Part shown: positions 6,863-15,150 of the stretch, in pieces
How positions within the stretch are numbered: position 1 is the stretch's first letter
Layout: every line of letters starts with the position of its first letter
Program-made: the position numbers and the translations under genes
The notes under the pieces: model-generated
The model's input: the letters and a program-made list of their open reading frames with translations, nothing else
Database searches by the model: none
What the model was told of the DNA's origin: nothing
From: CAZVCG01 sp964649675
Lineage (GTDB): Bacteria; Pseudomonadota; Alphaproteobacteria; UBA9219
NCBI GenBank assembly: GCA_964649675.1
Contig: CAZYPX010000022.1
Span: 1 to 20,541 of the forward strand
Direction: 5' to 3'
Length of the DNA stretch: 20,541 bases

Positions 6863-7069
6863 ATGGATTTAACCGCGCTTCCCGATTGGCTCTTTGATTG
6901 GAAAACTGGCTTGTTTTGGGGCATGGGCTGCTTTGGCCTTGCCTTCTGGTTGCTTGGCTACAGTCTTCACCGAAACCTTGTGGAAGTGAGAAGCCAAACG
7001 GTGCGGATGGCCGAGGGAATAGAGAATCTATCGCGTCAAATGGCGTCTCTTGCTGACATAAAACGATAG
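6863..7069 (+). CDS. Small single-pass membrane protein
   Basis: A 68-residue protein from ATG 6863 (MDLTALPDWLFDW), with AGGG about 9 bases upstream; a TTG at 6845 would add six residues and lies in the operator region. Residues 17-37 form one transmembrane segment (GLFWGMGCFGLAFWLLGY), followed by a charged amphipathic helix (VEVRSQTVRMAEGIENLSRQM) that could form a short coiled coil. No family is recognised. It is transcribed divergently from the small XRE repressor, a layout common in phage-derived and toxin-like modules, but there is no other support for either role. Confidence 0.55.
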   Translation: MDLTALPDWLFDWKTGLFWGMGCFGLAFWLLGYSLHRNLVEVRSQTVRMAEGIENLSRQMASLADIKR

Positions 7070-7158
7070 GGCTTTGTTGACATATTGTTGACATGGAAAT
7101 GCGCTAGCAATTTCCGACCTTGGAGATGTGATATATCTGTTTGATTTTATTTATATTT

Positions 7159-7235
<77 letters not shown>

Positions 7236-7412
7236 TCAAAAAAGACAAGACGTGTCCTAAAACATACCGTAAAGGCGCTCTGACTGCACTTATTATGCGC
7301 TTGGGATAAAAAATCCCTTCAACGTCAAGCGTCTAAGTAACGGATAGGTACTAGGGTGTAGAGCTTATGCACGCAATATGCAAGCCATAATTTGATGTTT
7401 TTAACCCTATAA

Positions 7413-8441
7413 TCAAGGTTTTTTAAGATATTGCCATGCTTTGACGTTTTTGTTGTGCGCGGCAAGGTCTTTAGCAAAAGCATGGCCGCCCGTGCCATCG
7501 GCCACGAAATAGAAGTAATCGTGAGATTCCGGTTGCATGGCGGCCTCCAATGAGGCTCGGCCCGGGTTGGCGATGGGCGTGGGCGGCAATCCGGCGTTCA
7601 CATAGGTGTTATAGGGAGAAACAAATGCAAGATCGGCGTAGGTAAGCTCGCGCCCAAGGGGCTTCTCTCCCTTGGTGATCGCGTAAATGACCGTAGGATC
7701 GGACTGAAGACGCATTTTTATACTGAGCCTGTTATAAAATACGCCCGCCACGCGTGGCCTCTCCTCGGCCTTTTTGCCTGTCTCTTTTTCGATGATCGAA
7801 GCCATGATCACGGCTTCTTCGGGCGTTGTGACAGGTATGGCAGGATTTCTGCCCGCCCATAAAGCGCTTAAAAGCTCTTTGTGGCCGCGCTGCATGCGTT
7901 CGATGAGGCCGATTCGAGAGTCGCCAAAGCTGTAGCGATAGGATTCGGGCAGCAAAGATCCTTCGTCCGGAACTTGGGGGATATCTCCCATCAGGGCGTC
8001 GTTGTCGTTCAAGAGATTCACGATCTCGGCTGATGTCAGCCCTTCCGGCACTGTGAACAGGCGCACGATGGATTTTCCGTCCCGCATCATGACGACGATG
8101 TCGGCGACGTTTTGATCGGGCGAGAATTGGTATTCTCCGGCTTGAAGGTTGTCTTTGGCCAACAAGCGCGCCATGGCACGAAACGCCAGACGGTTGGGAG
8201 CGACGCCTTCGCTTTGCAGTTTGATCGCGATGTCGTACACCGTCGCGCCGCGCGGGATGACGACCGTTTTTTCCGCCGTAATCGGCAAGGGAAGCTGCAC
8301 GGCGAGATAAGCAAGAACCGGCATCATCGCGACAACGAGAAAAGCCAGAAAGTAGACTTTCCATCCGATCTTTTTGCGTGAAGAGGCCGGACGTTCGGAG
8401 GGAGGTTGCGGCGGGACGGAGTTTTGCTGTTGAACAGTCAA
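7413..8441 (-). CDS. mltG: Endolytic murein transglycosylase MltG (YceG-like)
   Basis: A 342-residue inner-membrane enzyme that cleaves nascent glycan strands in the periplasm and so sets strand length. A Pro-rich cytoplasmic N-terminus (1-24) is followed by one transmembrane segment (about 28-50), a LysM-like part (60-125, including VVIPRGATVYDIAIKLQ) and the catalytic domain. That domain has the conserved IIEKETG (216-222) holding the active-site Glu, VFYNRL (234-239), MRLQSDPTVIYA (243-254), SPYNTY (275-280), GLPPTPIANPG (284-294) and YFYFVADGTGGHAF near the end. Length is typical. The start is a TTG at 8441 with GAGG 8 bases upstream; no ATG occurs before the membrane segment. Its usual neighbour fabF is not beside it here; it sits alone between tRNA-fMet and the chemotaxis gene. 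Confidence 0.95.
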   Translation of the reverse strand: MTVQQQNSVPPQPPSERPASSRKKIGWKVYFLAFLVVAMMPVLAYLAVQLPLPITAEKTVVIPRGATVYDIAIKLQSEGVAPNRLAFRAMARLLAKDNLQAGEYQFSPDQNVADIVVMMRDGKSIVRLFTVPEGLTSAEIVNLLNDNDALMGDIPQVPDEGSLLPESYRYSFGDSRIGLIERMQRGHKELLSALWAGRNPAIPVTTPEEAVIMASIIEKETGKKAEERPRVAGVFYNRLSIKMRLQSDPTVIYAITKGEKPLGRELTYADLAFVSPYNTYVNAGLPPTPIANPGRASLEAAMQPESHDYFYFVADGTGGHAFAKDLAAHNKNVKAWQYLKKP

Positions 8442-8679
8442 GCGATAACCTCGATTACCGGTTTACACTGAAACTCAAGACAGCCGCGCGCAAACGAAGG
8501 GCGGCCATATCTTGTGTAAAGGCTGAGCGTAAAATCGTCTTACGGCAAAGTTAATGCGTTGACAAGGTCGGGAAGGTTTGCCAATGGGGTTAACCTCCGC
8601 GCACGTACCGGCAAGCGAAATCTCTATGTTTTTCTCCCCGCGCAGCGTTAGGCGTGCAGCGTTGCGATGGAATATCCCG

Positions 8680-10389
8680 TCAGCCTTTTGACAGGCTTGC
8701 AACCATAGACTTTGTCTTTTCTATCTCGCTTTGCAGAATCTCCCCCTGATGCAGCATTTCGCTGGAGGATTTCAGAACTTGGCCGACCGACTCGGTCGTT
8801 TCCTTGGCGGCATGCGAAACCGTACCGATACCGTTGGATACCTCTTTCGAACGGTTTGAAGCCTCCACGACATTCCGCGCGATTTCATCCGTGGCAAGCC
8901 TTTGCTGCTCGACGGCCTGCGCGACGGTCGCGTTGATCGAATTGATGTTTTCGATCGTATGCGTTATGCCGCCGATCGCATCGACGGCGGTTTTTGTCGC
9001 CGCTTGTACGGCCGATATTTGAGTTCCTATCTCTTCCGTGGCACGCGCCGTCTGGGCGGCCAGATTCTTGACCTCCGTCGCGACGACGGCGAATCCTTTT
9101 CCGGCGTCGCCGGCGCGCGCCGCTTCGATAGTCGCATTGAGCGCCAATAAATTGGTCTGCCCTGCGATGCTATTGATAAGGTTGGCGACGTCGCCGATCT
9201 TGTTGACGGTCTCGGCCAAACTTGTAACCAGATTGTTCGTCTTTAAGGCATCTTCGACGGCATGTTGGGAAACGGAACTGGATTCCTGCACCTGCCGCAG
9301 AACTTCGTTGATCGAAGTCGAAAGCTCTTCCGCCGCCGAGGCCACGGATTGCACATTCGCAAAGGCCTGTTCGGATGACGAAGACACCGTGTCGGCCTGC
9401 CGCGTCGTTTGTTCGGCGATGGAGGACATTTTGTTGGCGTTTTGCTGCATTTGCGCGGATGTCGTGAGGACGGTACGCACAACGCCTTTTACGGACGATT
9501 CAAAATGGTTGGCCAGCGTATCCAGGGCCACTTTCTTGTCCTGTTCGGCTTTCTGTCTTTCGATTTCCTGTGAACGGCGGAGTTTTTCGTTCTCGATCCC
9601 GTTGTCCTTAAAGACCTGCACCGCCTGGGCCATCGATCCGATTTCATCGCTGCGCGACAAAAACGGAACCTCCTTTTCGAATTCCCCCTTCGCGATTGAG
9701 ATCATCCTGTCCCGCAATTTATGCAGCGGGCCGACAATGGAAAGGCTCAACAGAACGCCAAAGAAGATACCCACGACAACCATGGCCATGCCGAGAGCGA
9801 CGACGATATATTCCATACGCTTGGCATGATTCATGGTTCTGTCTTTAACGGCGATGATGCGGTCGCCGATTTTATCGATAAAATCATCCAATAATTTGTC
9901 GGCTTCATTGGCCGCCCTTCGCATCGGGATGGCGGCTCTAAGACGGCTTTGCCCTACGGGGGCGGCTATATAGGAGCCGAAGCTTCCTTTGTAAGCTTCG
10001 ATGTTCTTGATGAATTTGTCGACCGTTTCGCTGAGGGCGGGATCGTTCGTCTTGCCGACCAAAGCGCTGATCAGCCTGCCCTGTTCGAGGATGGTGTTGG
10101 AAAAGGTTTCAAAAGACTTCGTCAGCGAGGAATCGTCGGTATAGAGAAGATCTTTCTCATCCCTTCGGCAGCGGAGGAGGTTGATTTTTGCGACGTTGGC
10201 GTACTGCATCATGGTTGTTTCGTTGTCGACCAGATTTGAAAAGGTCGAAACGGTCGAGGAAAGAGCATACCCCGCCACGAGCGATAGTCCCAAAATCACT
10301 AAAACGATGGCGGACATGATGAAAGTGATTTTTCGGGAGATGGGGATCGATTCCCAGCGGAATTGCTTTTTCGACATCATAAGGCCCAT
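8680..10389 (-). CDS. Methyl-accepting chemotaxis protein
   Basis: A 569-residue transmembrane receptor. TM1 is at about 20-43; the periplasmic region 45-190 is all-helical, in the size range of four-helix-bundle ligand domains. TM2 (194-218) is followed by a HAMP domain (216-268), a charged helix (265-290), and the long signalling coiled coil. The hairpin tip that binds CheA/CheW is clear: INSIAGQTNLLALNATIEAA, AGDAGKGFAVVATEVKNLA (405-444). No C-terminal CheR/CheB pentapeptide is present (it ends VASLSKG). ATGs at 10389, 10380 and 10377 are all possible starts and none has a good SD. The secreted Cache protein is encoded just upstream with a terminator-like hairpin between, so the receptor may be partly expressed by read-through. 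Confidence 0.95.
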   Translation of the reverse strand: MGLMMSKKQFRWESIPISRKITFIMSAIVLVILGLSLVAGYALSSTVSTFSNLVDNETTMMQYANVAKINLLRCRRDEKDLLYTDDSSLTKSFETFSNTILEQGRLISALVGKTNDPALSETVDKFIKNIEAYKGSFGSYIAAPVGQSRLRAAIPMRRAANEADKLLDDFIDKIGDRIIAVKDRTMNHAKRMEYIVVALGMAMVVVGIFFGVLLSLSIVGPLHKLRDRMISIAKGEFEKEVPFLSRSDEIGSMAQAVQVFKDNGIENEKLRRSQEIERQKAEQDKKVALDTLANHFESSVKGVVRTVLTTSAQMQQNANKMSSIAEQTTRQADTVSSSSEQAFANVQSVASAAEELSTSINEVLRQVQESSSVSQHAVEDALKTNNLVTSLAETVNKIGDVANLINSIAGQTNLLALNATIEAARAGDAGKGFAVVATEVKNLAAQTARATEEIGTQISAVQAATKTAVDAIGGITHTIENINSINATVAQAVEQQRLATDEIARNVVEASNRSKEVSNGIGTVSHAAKETTESVGQVLKSSSEMLHQGEILQSEIEKTKSMVASLSKG

Positions 10390-10402
10390 GACTGCACGGA
10401 TT

Positions 10403-10444
10403 TTAAAAAATTAGCGGCGTGGCGCATTCGGCGCGCGCCACGCC
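10403..10444 (-). terminator. Intrinsic terminator between the Cache-protein gene and the chemoreceptor gene
   Basis: GGCGTGGCGC (10416-10425) pairs perfectly with GCGCCACGCC (10435-10444), giving a 10-bp GC-rich stem. On the minus strand it is followed by TAATTTTTTAAAA. It starts 12 bases after the stop of the upstream gene and ends 13 bases before the receptor's first possible ATG. That leaves little room for a separate promoter, so it may act as an attenuator. Confidence 0.8.
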
Positions 10445-10456
10445 CTTGCCTAACGT

Positions 10457-10999
10457 TCACTCCATAAGATAACCGACGTAATAAATGCCGATCACGTCCC
10501 CACCTTCGTTTTTAATGGGCTCATATCCCGTGTCATACGTTTTGCCAAGGATATCGACCAGACCGTAAAAGGCTTTTCCTTGATTGATGGCGGCATAGGC
10601 CGGTCCATTAGGATCGAGGTTCGAACCTACGGCGCGCTGGCCTTCCTTCATCACGTTTGTGCTGACTCGCACGTAATTGGCGTCTTTCTTGATGAACAAG
10701 GTAGCCGTAGATTCATGCTTTGCCTTTACCGCGTCAACGACCGTGTAATTTTCATTCATTTTTGTGGAGCCGAAGATAAGGTTACCTCCCTCCACCTTGG
10801 GTTTGCCCAACTTGCCCGTTTCGTCTTTCAGGGTTTGCATGGCTTCCTTAACCTTGGGATTGTCCTCCGCCAACGACGGGACGGAAATAAAGGGGGTCAT
10901 AAGAAAGGCGACCAGAAACACGGCAGCGATGCGTTTTGCCATTACGCCTGTAAGAAAGGATCGGCGCACGGTCGGGGTGGATCCGGCTTGATAAATCAT
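10457..10999 (-). CDS. Secreted stand-alone Cache-domain protein
   Basis: A 180-residue protein starting at ATG 10999 with AAGGAG 7 bases upstream; longer readings to 11113 lack an SD. Residues 20-43 are a signal peptide with an unusually long basic N-region (VPSLA before the mature EDNPKV). Residues 50-180 are one Cache-type sensor domain: ATLFIKKDANYVRVSTNV, GQRAVGSNLDPNGPAYAAI, GKAFYGLVDILGKTYDTGYEPI, and the closing GDVIGIYYVGYL. These are hallmark segments of periplasmic Cache modules usually found inside chemoreceptors and histidine kinases. Here there is no second transmembrane segment or signalling domain, so the protein should be free in the periplasm. Its neighbour is a chemoreceptor with a different, helical periplasmic domain, which suggests a binding-protein role for that receptor; this is inference. 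Confidence 0.85.
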   Translation of the reverse strand: MIYQAGSTPTVRRSFLTGVMAKRIAAVFLVAFLMTPFISVPSLAEDNPKVKEAMQTLKDETGKLGKPKVEGGNLIFGSTKMNENYTVVDAVKAKHESTATLFIKKDANYVRVSTNVMKEGQRAVGSNLDPNGPAYAAINQGKAFYGLVDILGKTYDTGYEPIKNEGGDVIGIYYVGYLME

Positions 11000-11252
11000 G
11001 AAAATCTCCTTGCGTTGATAAGTTGCCGCATTTTTAAGCTTACCAAACCAATCACGGACAACGTGAAAATGCCGCGTTTGGGGGGATGAGCCCATGTTCA
11101 AAAAGACTCGCAATTAATTGTAAAGATATGATTAAGCTGTCTTTTTTATGGCCTTTGTCTATTTAACGAGCCGCACACCTATTTTTCGTGGCTCGCCTTT
11201 CCATTGCATCGCGTAAATTTAGAGCGTTCGACGACACGTCGGGGCAAAACAA

Positions 11253-11284
11253 AAAAAGGCAGGTCGCGAAACCTGCCTTTTTGT
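11253..11284 (-). terminator. Intrinsic terminator after the FapF-like gene (works on both strands)
   Basis: AAAAAGGCAGGT (11253-11264) pairs perfectly with ACCTGCCTTTTT (11271-11282) around loop CGCGAA, with a T-run at either end. It lies about 20 bases after the stop of the porin gene (11305) on the minus strand. Confidence 0.9.
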
Positions 11285-11304
11285 TTTAAGCCTTTGAAAA
11301 CGCT

Positions 11305-12648
11305 TTAGTAGAGCGTCGTCAGCTCAATCGGGATACGAAGGCCGACTTGAACGTCAGGCGCGTCGCGTGTTGCGCCGACTTCGGTCGTAAGGTTGAGACT
11401 GATCTTCGGCGTCAGGCGATAGCTCGCCCCGACAAGAAGCGCGCCGACGTTCAGGCTGTCGCTGCGGGTTTTAACGATCGACAAGTCCCCCGTGTTTTGC
11501 GCCGTTTGGTAGGTGGGCATGACGTAGCTATGCTTGTAGCCGAGCGTAAACGAGGTGTCTTGGTTGATCGAAAAGCCCATGCCGCCGCTGGCGTTGAAGA
11601 CATTGCCCGGGCTTACCTTCAAGACGCGCGTGTTGTTAAACGTCTTGTTGATGTCGTCGCCGAAGCTGTGAACGTAGCCGATGTTGGCGAACAGGACGGC
11701 CGGATCCGTCACCTTGATCGTCGTCAGGCTTCCTTCCACGGAGTTAAAACCCGTGCCTGTCGGCAAGCGCTCGGCGATGTTGTTCGCGTCGTAAGGCACA
11801 TCGAACGGTCCCTCGCCAGTGTTGGATTTGTAACGCAGGTTGGCGACGAAAAAGGGCCAGCCCTGAGCGCCTTTGTTGATCTGATAGGCCAACCCGGCGT
11901 CAACATCGCCGATGCCATGGCCTTCGACCGTGGTGCGCGAGGTGCCGCCGCCGATCGCCGTCGTCGAGGAAGCGTCGTTGCGGTAAACGTAAGGAACGCG
12001 CACATCGGCCTCAAGCCTGTCCCATATACCCAAACGAAAGCGCGAAGCGTTTTGAAGAACGTTGCGACGCGCCGAAGACGTCGCGACGCTGCCGATGAAA
12101 ACGACCTCGGAGACCTGCACGCCGTCGAACGAGAAGATGTTGCTCGTCGTATTGGTGTACTGCATAGTGTTTTCGTACATCAATTTGCCCTTGGGCGTAA
12201 GCACGCCGCCAGCGTCTGGAAGAACGTTGATCTCAGGTCGCTCCTCTTTCTTTGCCGACGCGGGCGGGACGATGGAGGTGCCTTGCACCACAGTGGACTG
12301 CGAAGCGACGACGACCGGCTTTTCCGGAGCCCCTTCTTTGGCCGAGGCTTTCGCGGGCTTTGCGTCCTTCTGCGAGGCCTTGTCGGAGGATTCCGCCATC
12401 GCGAGACTGTTCAATTTCTTTTTATAGGCGTTCAGCTCCTCCTCCTGCATCGCCAGCTTGCGGCCTTGCTCGTCGAGAAGCTTTTGCTGGTTTTTGATAA
12501 GTTGCTCCAAAGGCCCGAGCCGCTGGAGAACCTCCTGAATGTCGGCCGCGCCTTCCTGCGCCACCGTGCCTTTGAAAGGAATCGCAATCATGATAACGGC
12601 CAATGAGGCCAAAAGAAGCGCAGGAGTCGTCTTTAAAAACTTCAACAT
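11305..12648 (-). CDS. fapF: FapF-like outer-membrane secretion channel (coiled coil plus beta-barrel)
   Basis: A 447-residue protein starting at ATG 12648, with GAGG 6 bases upstream. The longer frame to 12777 only adds sequence lying over the upstream terminator. A signal peptide covers 1-30 (ending GTVA-QEG). Residues 36-82 are a heptad coiled coil (IQEVLQRLGPLEQLIKNQQK, EEELNAYKKKL), followed by an Ala/Lys-rich linker (85-138). From 147 to the end come alternating amphipathic strands closing with LRIPIELTTLY, as in outer-membrane barrels. This order (periplasmic coiled coil, linker plug, barrel) is that of FapF, the trimeric channel that exports Fap amyloid subunits in Pseudomonas. The four genes upstream fit the same system. 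A strong terminator separates it from the gene at 12836, so it has its own promoter or depends on read-through. It could otherwise be a general MetA-degradation-type porin; context favours FapF. Confidence 0.72.
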   Translation of the reverse strand: MLKFLKTTPALLLASLAVIMIAIPFKGTVAQEGAADIQEVLQRLGPLEQLIKNQQKLLDEQGRKLAMQEEELNAYKKKLNSLAMAESSDKASQKDAKPAKASAKEGAPEKPVVVASQSTVVQGTSIVPPASAKKEERPEINVLPDAGGVLTPKGKLMYENTMQYTNTTSNIFSFDGVQVSEVVFIGSVATSSARRNVLQNASRFRLGIWDRLEADVRVPYVYRNDASSTTAIGGGTSRTTVEGHGIGDVDAGLAYQINKGAQGWPFFVANLRYKSNTGEGPFDVPYDANNIAERLPTGTGFNSVEGSLTTIKVTDPAVLFANIGYVHSFGDDINKTFNNTRVLKVSPGNVFNASGGMGFSINQDTSFTLGYKHSYVMPTYQTAQNTGDLSIVKTRSDSLNVGALLVGASYRLTPKISLNLTTEVGATRDAPDVQVGLRIPIELTTLY

Positions 12649-12746
12649 GGAAAACCTCGTTTGAACGGACTGCAAAATTACAGCACGAGGATATTTTGCG
12701 TATAAACCTATGTAAATAAGCAATCCGAAACGAATCTGTATTACCC

Positions 12747-12787
12747 ACAAAAAAACGGAGCCTGTGACAAATGTCACAGACCCCGTT
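12747..12787 (-). terminator. Strong intrinsic terminator between the secreted-protein gene and the fapF-like gene
   Basis: An inner 7-bp stem CTGTGAC/GTCACAG (12762-12768, 12773-12779; loop AAAT) is extended after a 3-base internal loop by AACGG/CCGTT (12754-12758, 12783-12787). On the minus strand a run of seven T (12749-12755) follows. It begins about 50 bases after the stop at 12836. Confidence 0.88.
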
Positions 12788-12835
12788 CGTTATTTCTGAA
12801 AGCGGTGCGTTAAGTTTACAGCACAACCTTTTGCT

Positions 12836-13444
12836 TTACAGGCCAAAACCTATGCTATGCATGTTGAGCATATTGCCGAGTCCGTTTACGGAATGGCCGC
12901 CCGTCTCGCGAATGTGCGAGGTCGTACTCTCCACGCCCTTAAGAACAATGTTTATATCCATCTTCTGGGTTATCTCGCGGTTGTCGGCCGTGTTCATAAT
13001 AATATTGGCCAACGCGCCCTGAGTCGTTTGGTTAAGTGCCGTCGTTGTCCCCTTTTCGTCCGTGACGACAACGCCACGGCCGCCGCTTACCATGCTGGCC
13101 GTCGTTCCGGCGGGAAGCTCGACCGTTTGCAGATCGGCCTGCGCGGACGCGACAAGGTTACCCTTGATGTCCGGCATCATGACGATCGAGCGCACGAATT
13201 CGACCATCCCGTCGATATGCGTCTGCACATCGACGGCAAAGCGGAAAATAAGGCCCGTTGGGTCGAAAAAGCCGCCGCGCATGGTGTCCATCTCGGCATC
13301 CGAGAGGCGCGGCGCCGACAGCTCGATCATAGCGTCGTCGGCGTCCGGCGCGTAGGCCTGGGCGGAAGGCGCGAAAGCGAACAACGCTGCGACCATGATT
13401 GCAGCGCTTAATAAGGGCCTTCCGTTCACCATCTTGTTTTTCAT
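12836..13444 (-). CDS. Secreted Fap-cluster protein with a double-glycine-like motif (FapE-like position)
   Basis: A 202-residue protein starting at ATG 13444 behind AGGAGGG. A Sec signal peptide covers 1-30 (PSAQA-YAP). Residues 47-58 read LSDAEMDTMRGG, a close match to the leader motif (LSxxELxxIxGG) cut by C39 peptidases after the second Gly; the C39 peptidase gene is next upstream. The mature part has strand-rich, Thr/Ala-rich stretches (VELPAGTTASMVSGGRGVVV) and, near the end, IIMNTADNREITQKMDINIV, which lines up with YVMNTGNNTAINSAVTVNIQ of the small protein at 14686-15063. It ends with a Gly/Asn-rich tail (GHSVNGLGNMLNMHSIGFGL). Its place between the peptidase and the porin matches FapE of Pseudomonas, but I cannot confirm homology by eye. 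A 42-base gap to the peptidase gene indicates one operon. Confidence 0.7.
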   Translation of the reverse strand: MKNKMVNGRPLLSAAIMVAALFAFAPSAQAYAPDADDAMIELSAPRLSDAEMDTMRGGFFDPTGLIFRFAVDVQTHIDGMVEFVRSIVMMPDIKGNLVASAQADLQTVELPAGTTASMVSGGRGVVVTDEKGTTTALNQTTQGALANIIMNTADNREITQKMDINIVLKGVESTTSHIRETGGHSVNGLGNMLNMHSIGFGL

Positions 13445-13486
13445 GTCGCCCTCCTGAATATGTTGTGCGGTCGAGAAGAAAGCAAA

Positions 13487-14662
13487 CTAGTTAAGGCTGT
13501 TCAGAACATTGGTGACGCCTGATAACAGGTCGTAGCGCGACGGCGCGATTTGCCAGTTCGGGAACGGCAGAGGCACGCTATCCAGCCCCGCGTGTTCCCC
13601 AAGCTCCGGCAAAGCGCGCGCGCGCGCGTATGTCCAATCTTTTTCGTTGGAGAACGCCTTCTTCGCCAGTCCTGCATGACTGGTCACGACGAGAGAAATG
13701 CCGTTCCACATCGGCATAAACTCCTCCTTCGTGTAGACGACGTTTCCGCGGTTAGGATCGCCAACCAGCAAGTACGGGCCGTTGATGCTTTTCACGACGA
13801 CGAAGTGATTGTAGCCGTCGCGGTTTATTAGTGCGATAAACGGCACCTTATGTTTTTCAATGGATGAAAGGCTCATTTTGTAGCCGTTGGCCTTATAGCC
13901 CAGGCTGCCCAGATAGTCGCGCATGTCGAGCAGTGAAAAACCCTCGCGGCGGATCTTTTCCTGATCGCCCGCCTCGAACATAGCCTTAAAAACTTCGGCT
14001 TCCGTCGCGACGCGGCCATACACGTGCGTCAACAACGTGGCAACGGCGGCGGAACCGCAACTGTAATCATAGGCTTGCCGCATGACAGTCTTGAAAGGCA
14101 GATCGCGCCAGCTTGTAACGGCGACGTCGAGACTTTCATGCGTACCATTCACGACGGGAGCGCCGCCCTTGGGTTGGTCTTGAACGTTGGCCGCAACGTC
14201 ACCGGTTGTTTCCTTCTTTGACTCTGCTCTTTCGGCTTTGTGTTCGACCGGTTTAGCCGCCTTGGGGTCTTCCGCTTCCTTGAGCTGAGCTTCTTCCTTG
14301 GACTGAGCTTCTTCGTCCTGGGATTTGACGCTGTCGAAAACCGCAGCCACAAAGCGCTCCACGCCCAAAGGCTTCGGTTTCGCGGGAAACGAGTCCTCAC
14401 TGTTAAGGTCTGGCTCGTTTAAAACGCTTGAAGGATCGTACTCTTCTTCCAAAAAGACGTATTCGTCGCCTATGTTTTTGTCTTGGTCGTAATCGAAAAC
14501 AATAACGTCTTTATTGTAACTAATAACGTCCTTGTTATAATAGAAGAACGGCGCGTTCGCGCGCATGGGGTAATCGTTCGCCTCGACCGGCGAAGCTACC
14601 GCCACGCAGGCCAACGCAAAAGCCACTGCCGTAAAGCCCAGCCTTTTGAGTAGACACGTCAT
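13487..14662 (-). CDS. fapD: FapD-like C39-family cysteine peptidase, secreted, with long N-terminal extension
   Basis: A 391-residue protein starting at ATG 14662 with GGAGGGAG upstream. A signal peptide covers 1-28 (ASPVEA-ND). The C-terminal half (185-330) is a C39-like domain: Gln196 and Cys202 in RQAYDYSCGSAAVATLL, His286 in YNHFVVVKS, Asp302 in VGDPNRGN; these form the oxyanion Gln and the Cys-His-Asp triad. C39 enzymes cut after double-glycine leaders, and FapD of the Fap amyloid system is a secreted member. Residues 30-180 are an acidic/charged extension (many E, K, D, with YNKDVI repeated at 42-54) likely to be disordered; to my knowledge this is longer than usual for FapD. It sits 23 bases after the small secreted-protein gene and 42 bases before the next, in a tight operon. 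No ABC transporter is attached or nearby, unlike bacteriocin exporters. Confidence 0.75.
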   Translation of the reverse strand: MTCLLKRLGFTAVAFALACVAVASPVEANDYPMRANAPFFYYNKDVISYNKDVIVFDYDQDKNIGDEYVFLEEEYDPSSVLNEPDLNSEDSFPAKPKPLGVERFVAAVFDSVKSQDEEAQSKEEAQLKEAEDPKAAKPVEHKAERAESKKETTGDVAANVQDQPKGGAPVVNGTHESLDVAVTSWRDLPFKTVMRQAYDYSCGSAAVATLLTHVYGRVATEAEVFKAMFEAGDQEKIRREGFSLLDMRDYLGSLGYKANGYKMSLSSIEKHKVPFIALINRDGYNHFVVVKSINGPYLLVGDPNRGNVVYTKEEFMPMWNGISLVVTSHAGLAKKAFSNEKDWTYARARALPELGEHAGLDSVPLPFPNWQIAPSRYDLLSGVTNVLNSLN

Positions 14663-14685
14663 GTCTCCCTCCGGCCCCGCGCGCC

Positions 14686-15063
14686 TTAAGGCGAGGGCAT
14701 CATTTGAATGTTCACCGTAACGGCCGAGTTTATGGCCGTATTATTTCCGGTGTTCATGACATAGCTGCCGAAGCCGCCGAAATTATCGCCGACCGAAATC
14801 TTGCCGTTGACAAGATCGCCCCCGACGTTCAACGCGTTGCCAGCCGACGTCGAAGCCAACGTTTGCTCGGACGTGAGCGTATTGATGCCGAAAGCTCCGC
14901 GATCCTCTTCCATGTCTTTCAATGATAGCGGCTTCTCGTCCTTCATGGAAAAGACGACCGTATCATCAGCTTCCGTTTCCACGGCAAATGCCGCAGGCGC
15001 AGCGCCCGTAACAGTAAGCCCCAAAATCAATAAGGCCAACGTTTTCAAATATGAATAACGCAT
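14686..15063 (-). CDS. Small secreted Fap-cluster protein (possible minor subunit or chaperone)
   Basis: A 125-residue protein starting at ATG 15063 (MRYSYLKTLALLIL) with AGGAGG 6 bases upstream; the reading from 15123 lacks this. A signal peptide covers 1-27 (PAAFA-VETE). Residues 46-58 read LSLKDMEEDRGAF, which aligns position by position with LSDAEMDTMRGGF of the protein at 12836-13444; GA is an accepted variant of the double-glycine cut site. The remainder is Gly/Asn/Ser-rich with short strands (NALNVGGDLVNGKISVGDNF) and ends NTGNNTAINSAVTVNIQ. It has no Cys. By size and place it could be a FapA-like chaperone or FapB-like nucleator; I cannot decide. Its gene lies between the repeat-protein gene (118 bases, with a hairpin) and the peptidase gene (23 bases). 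Confidence 0.7.
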   Translation of the reverse strand: MRYSYLKTLALLILGLTVTGAAPAAFAVETEADDTVVFSMKDEKPLSLKDMEEDRGAFGINTLTSEQTLASTSAGNALNVGGDLVNGKISVGDNFGGFGSYVMNTGNNTAINSAVTVNIQMMPSP

Positions 15064-15150
15064 TTCAGCCTCCTGTTCGTCAGAATAAAAACGATCCGGC
15101 TTCCCGCGCCTCGCTTCGATCACGCGACGCGGGAGCCTTTATCGTAAAGA

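Noticed and set aside
12..7081. GCTTTGTTGAC occurs at 12-22 and at 7071-7081 as a possible att direct repeat around the accessory region.
   Set aside because: The first copy is inside the HAD coding sequence, the match is only 11 bases, and it is not part of the tRNA end. Chance is the simpler explanation.
7074..7094. Direct repeat TTGTTGACAT twice with an 11-base period.
   Set aside because: Only two short copies, next to no gene start they could serve; not enough for a regulatory call.
8475..8702. Minus-strand ORF of 75 codons between mltG and the chemoreceptor gene.
   Set aside because: It overlaps the chemoreceptor end, has no recognisable domain, and its composition looks non-coding.
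11347..12606. Plus-strand ORF of 419 codons.
   Set aside because: It is the mirror of the FapF-like gene: Arg/Val/Asp-rich without any domain, while the minus frame has a signal peptide, coiled coil and barrel strands.
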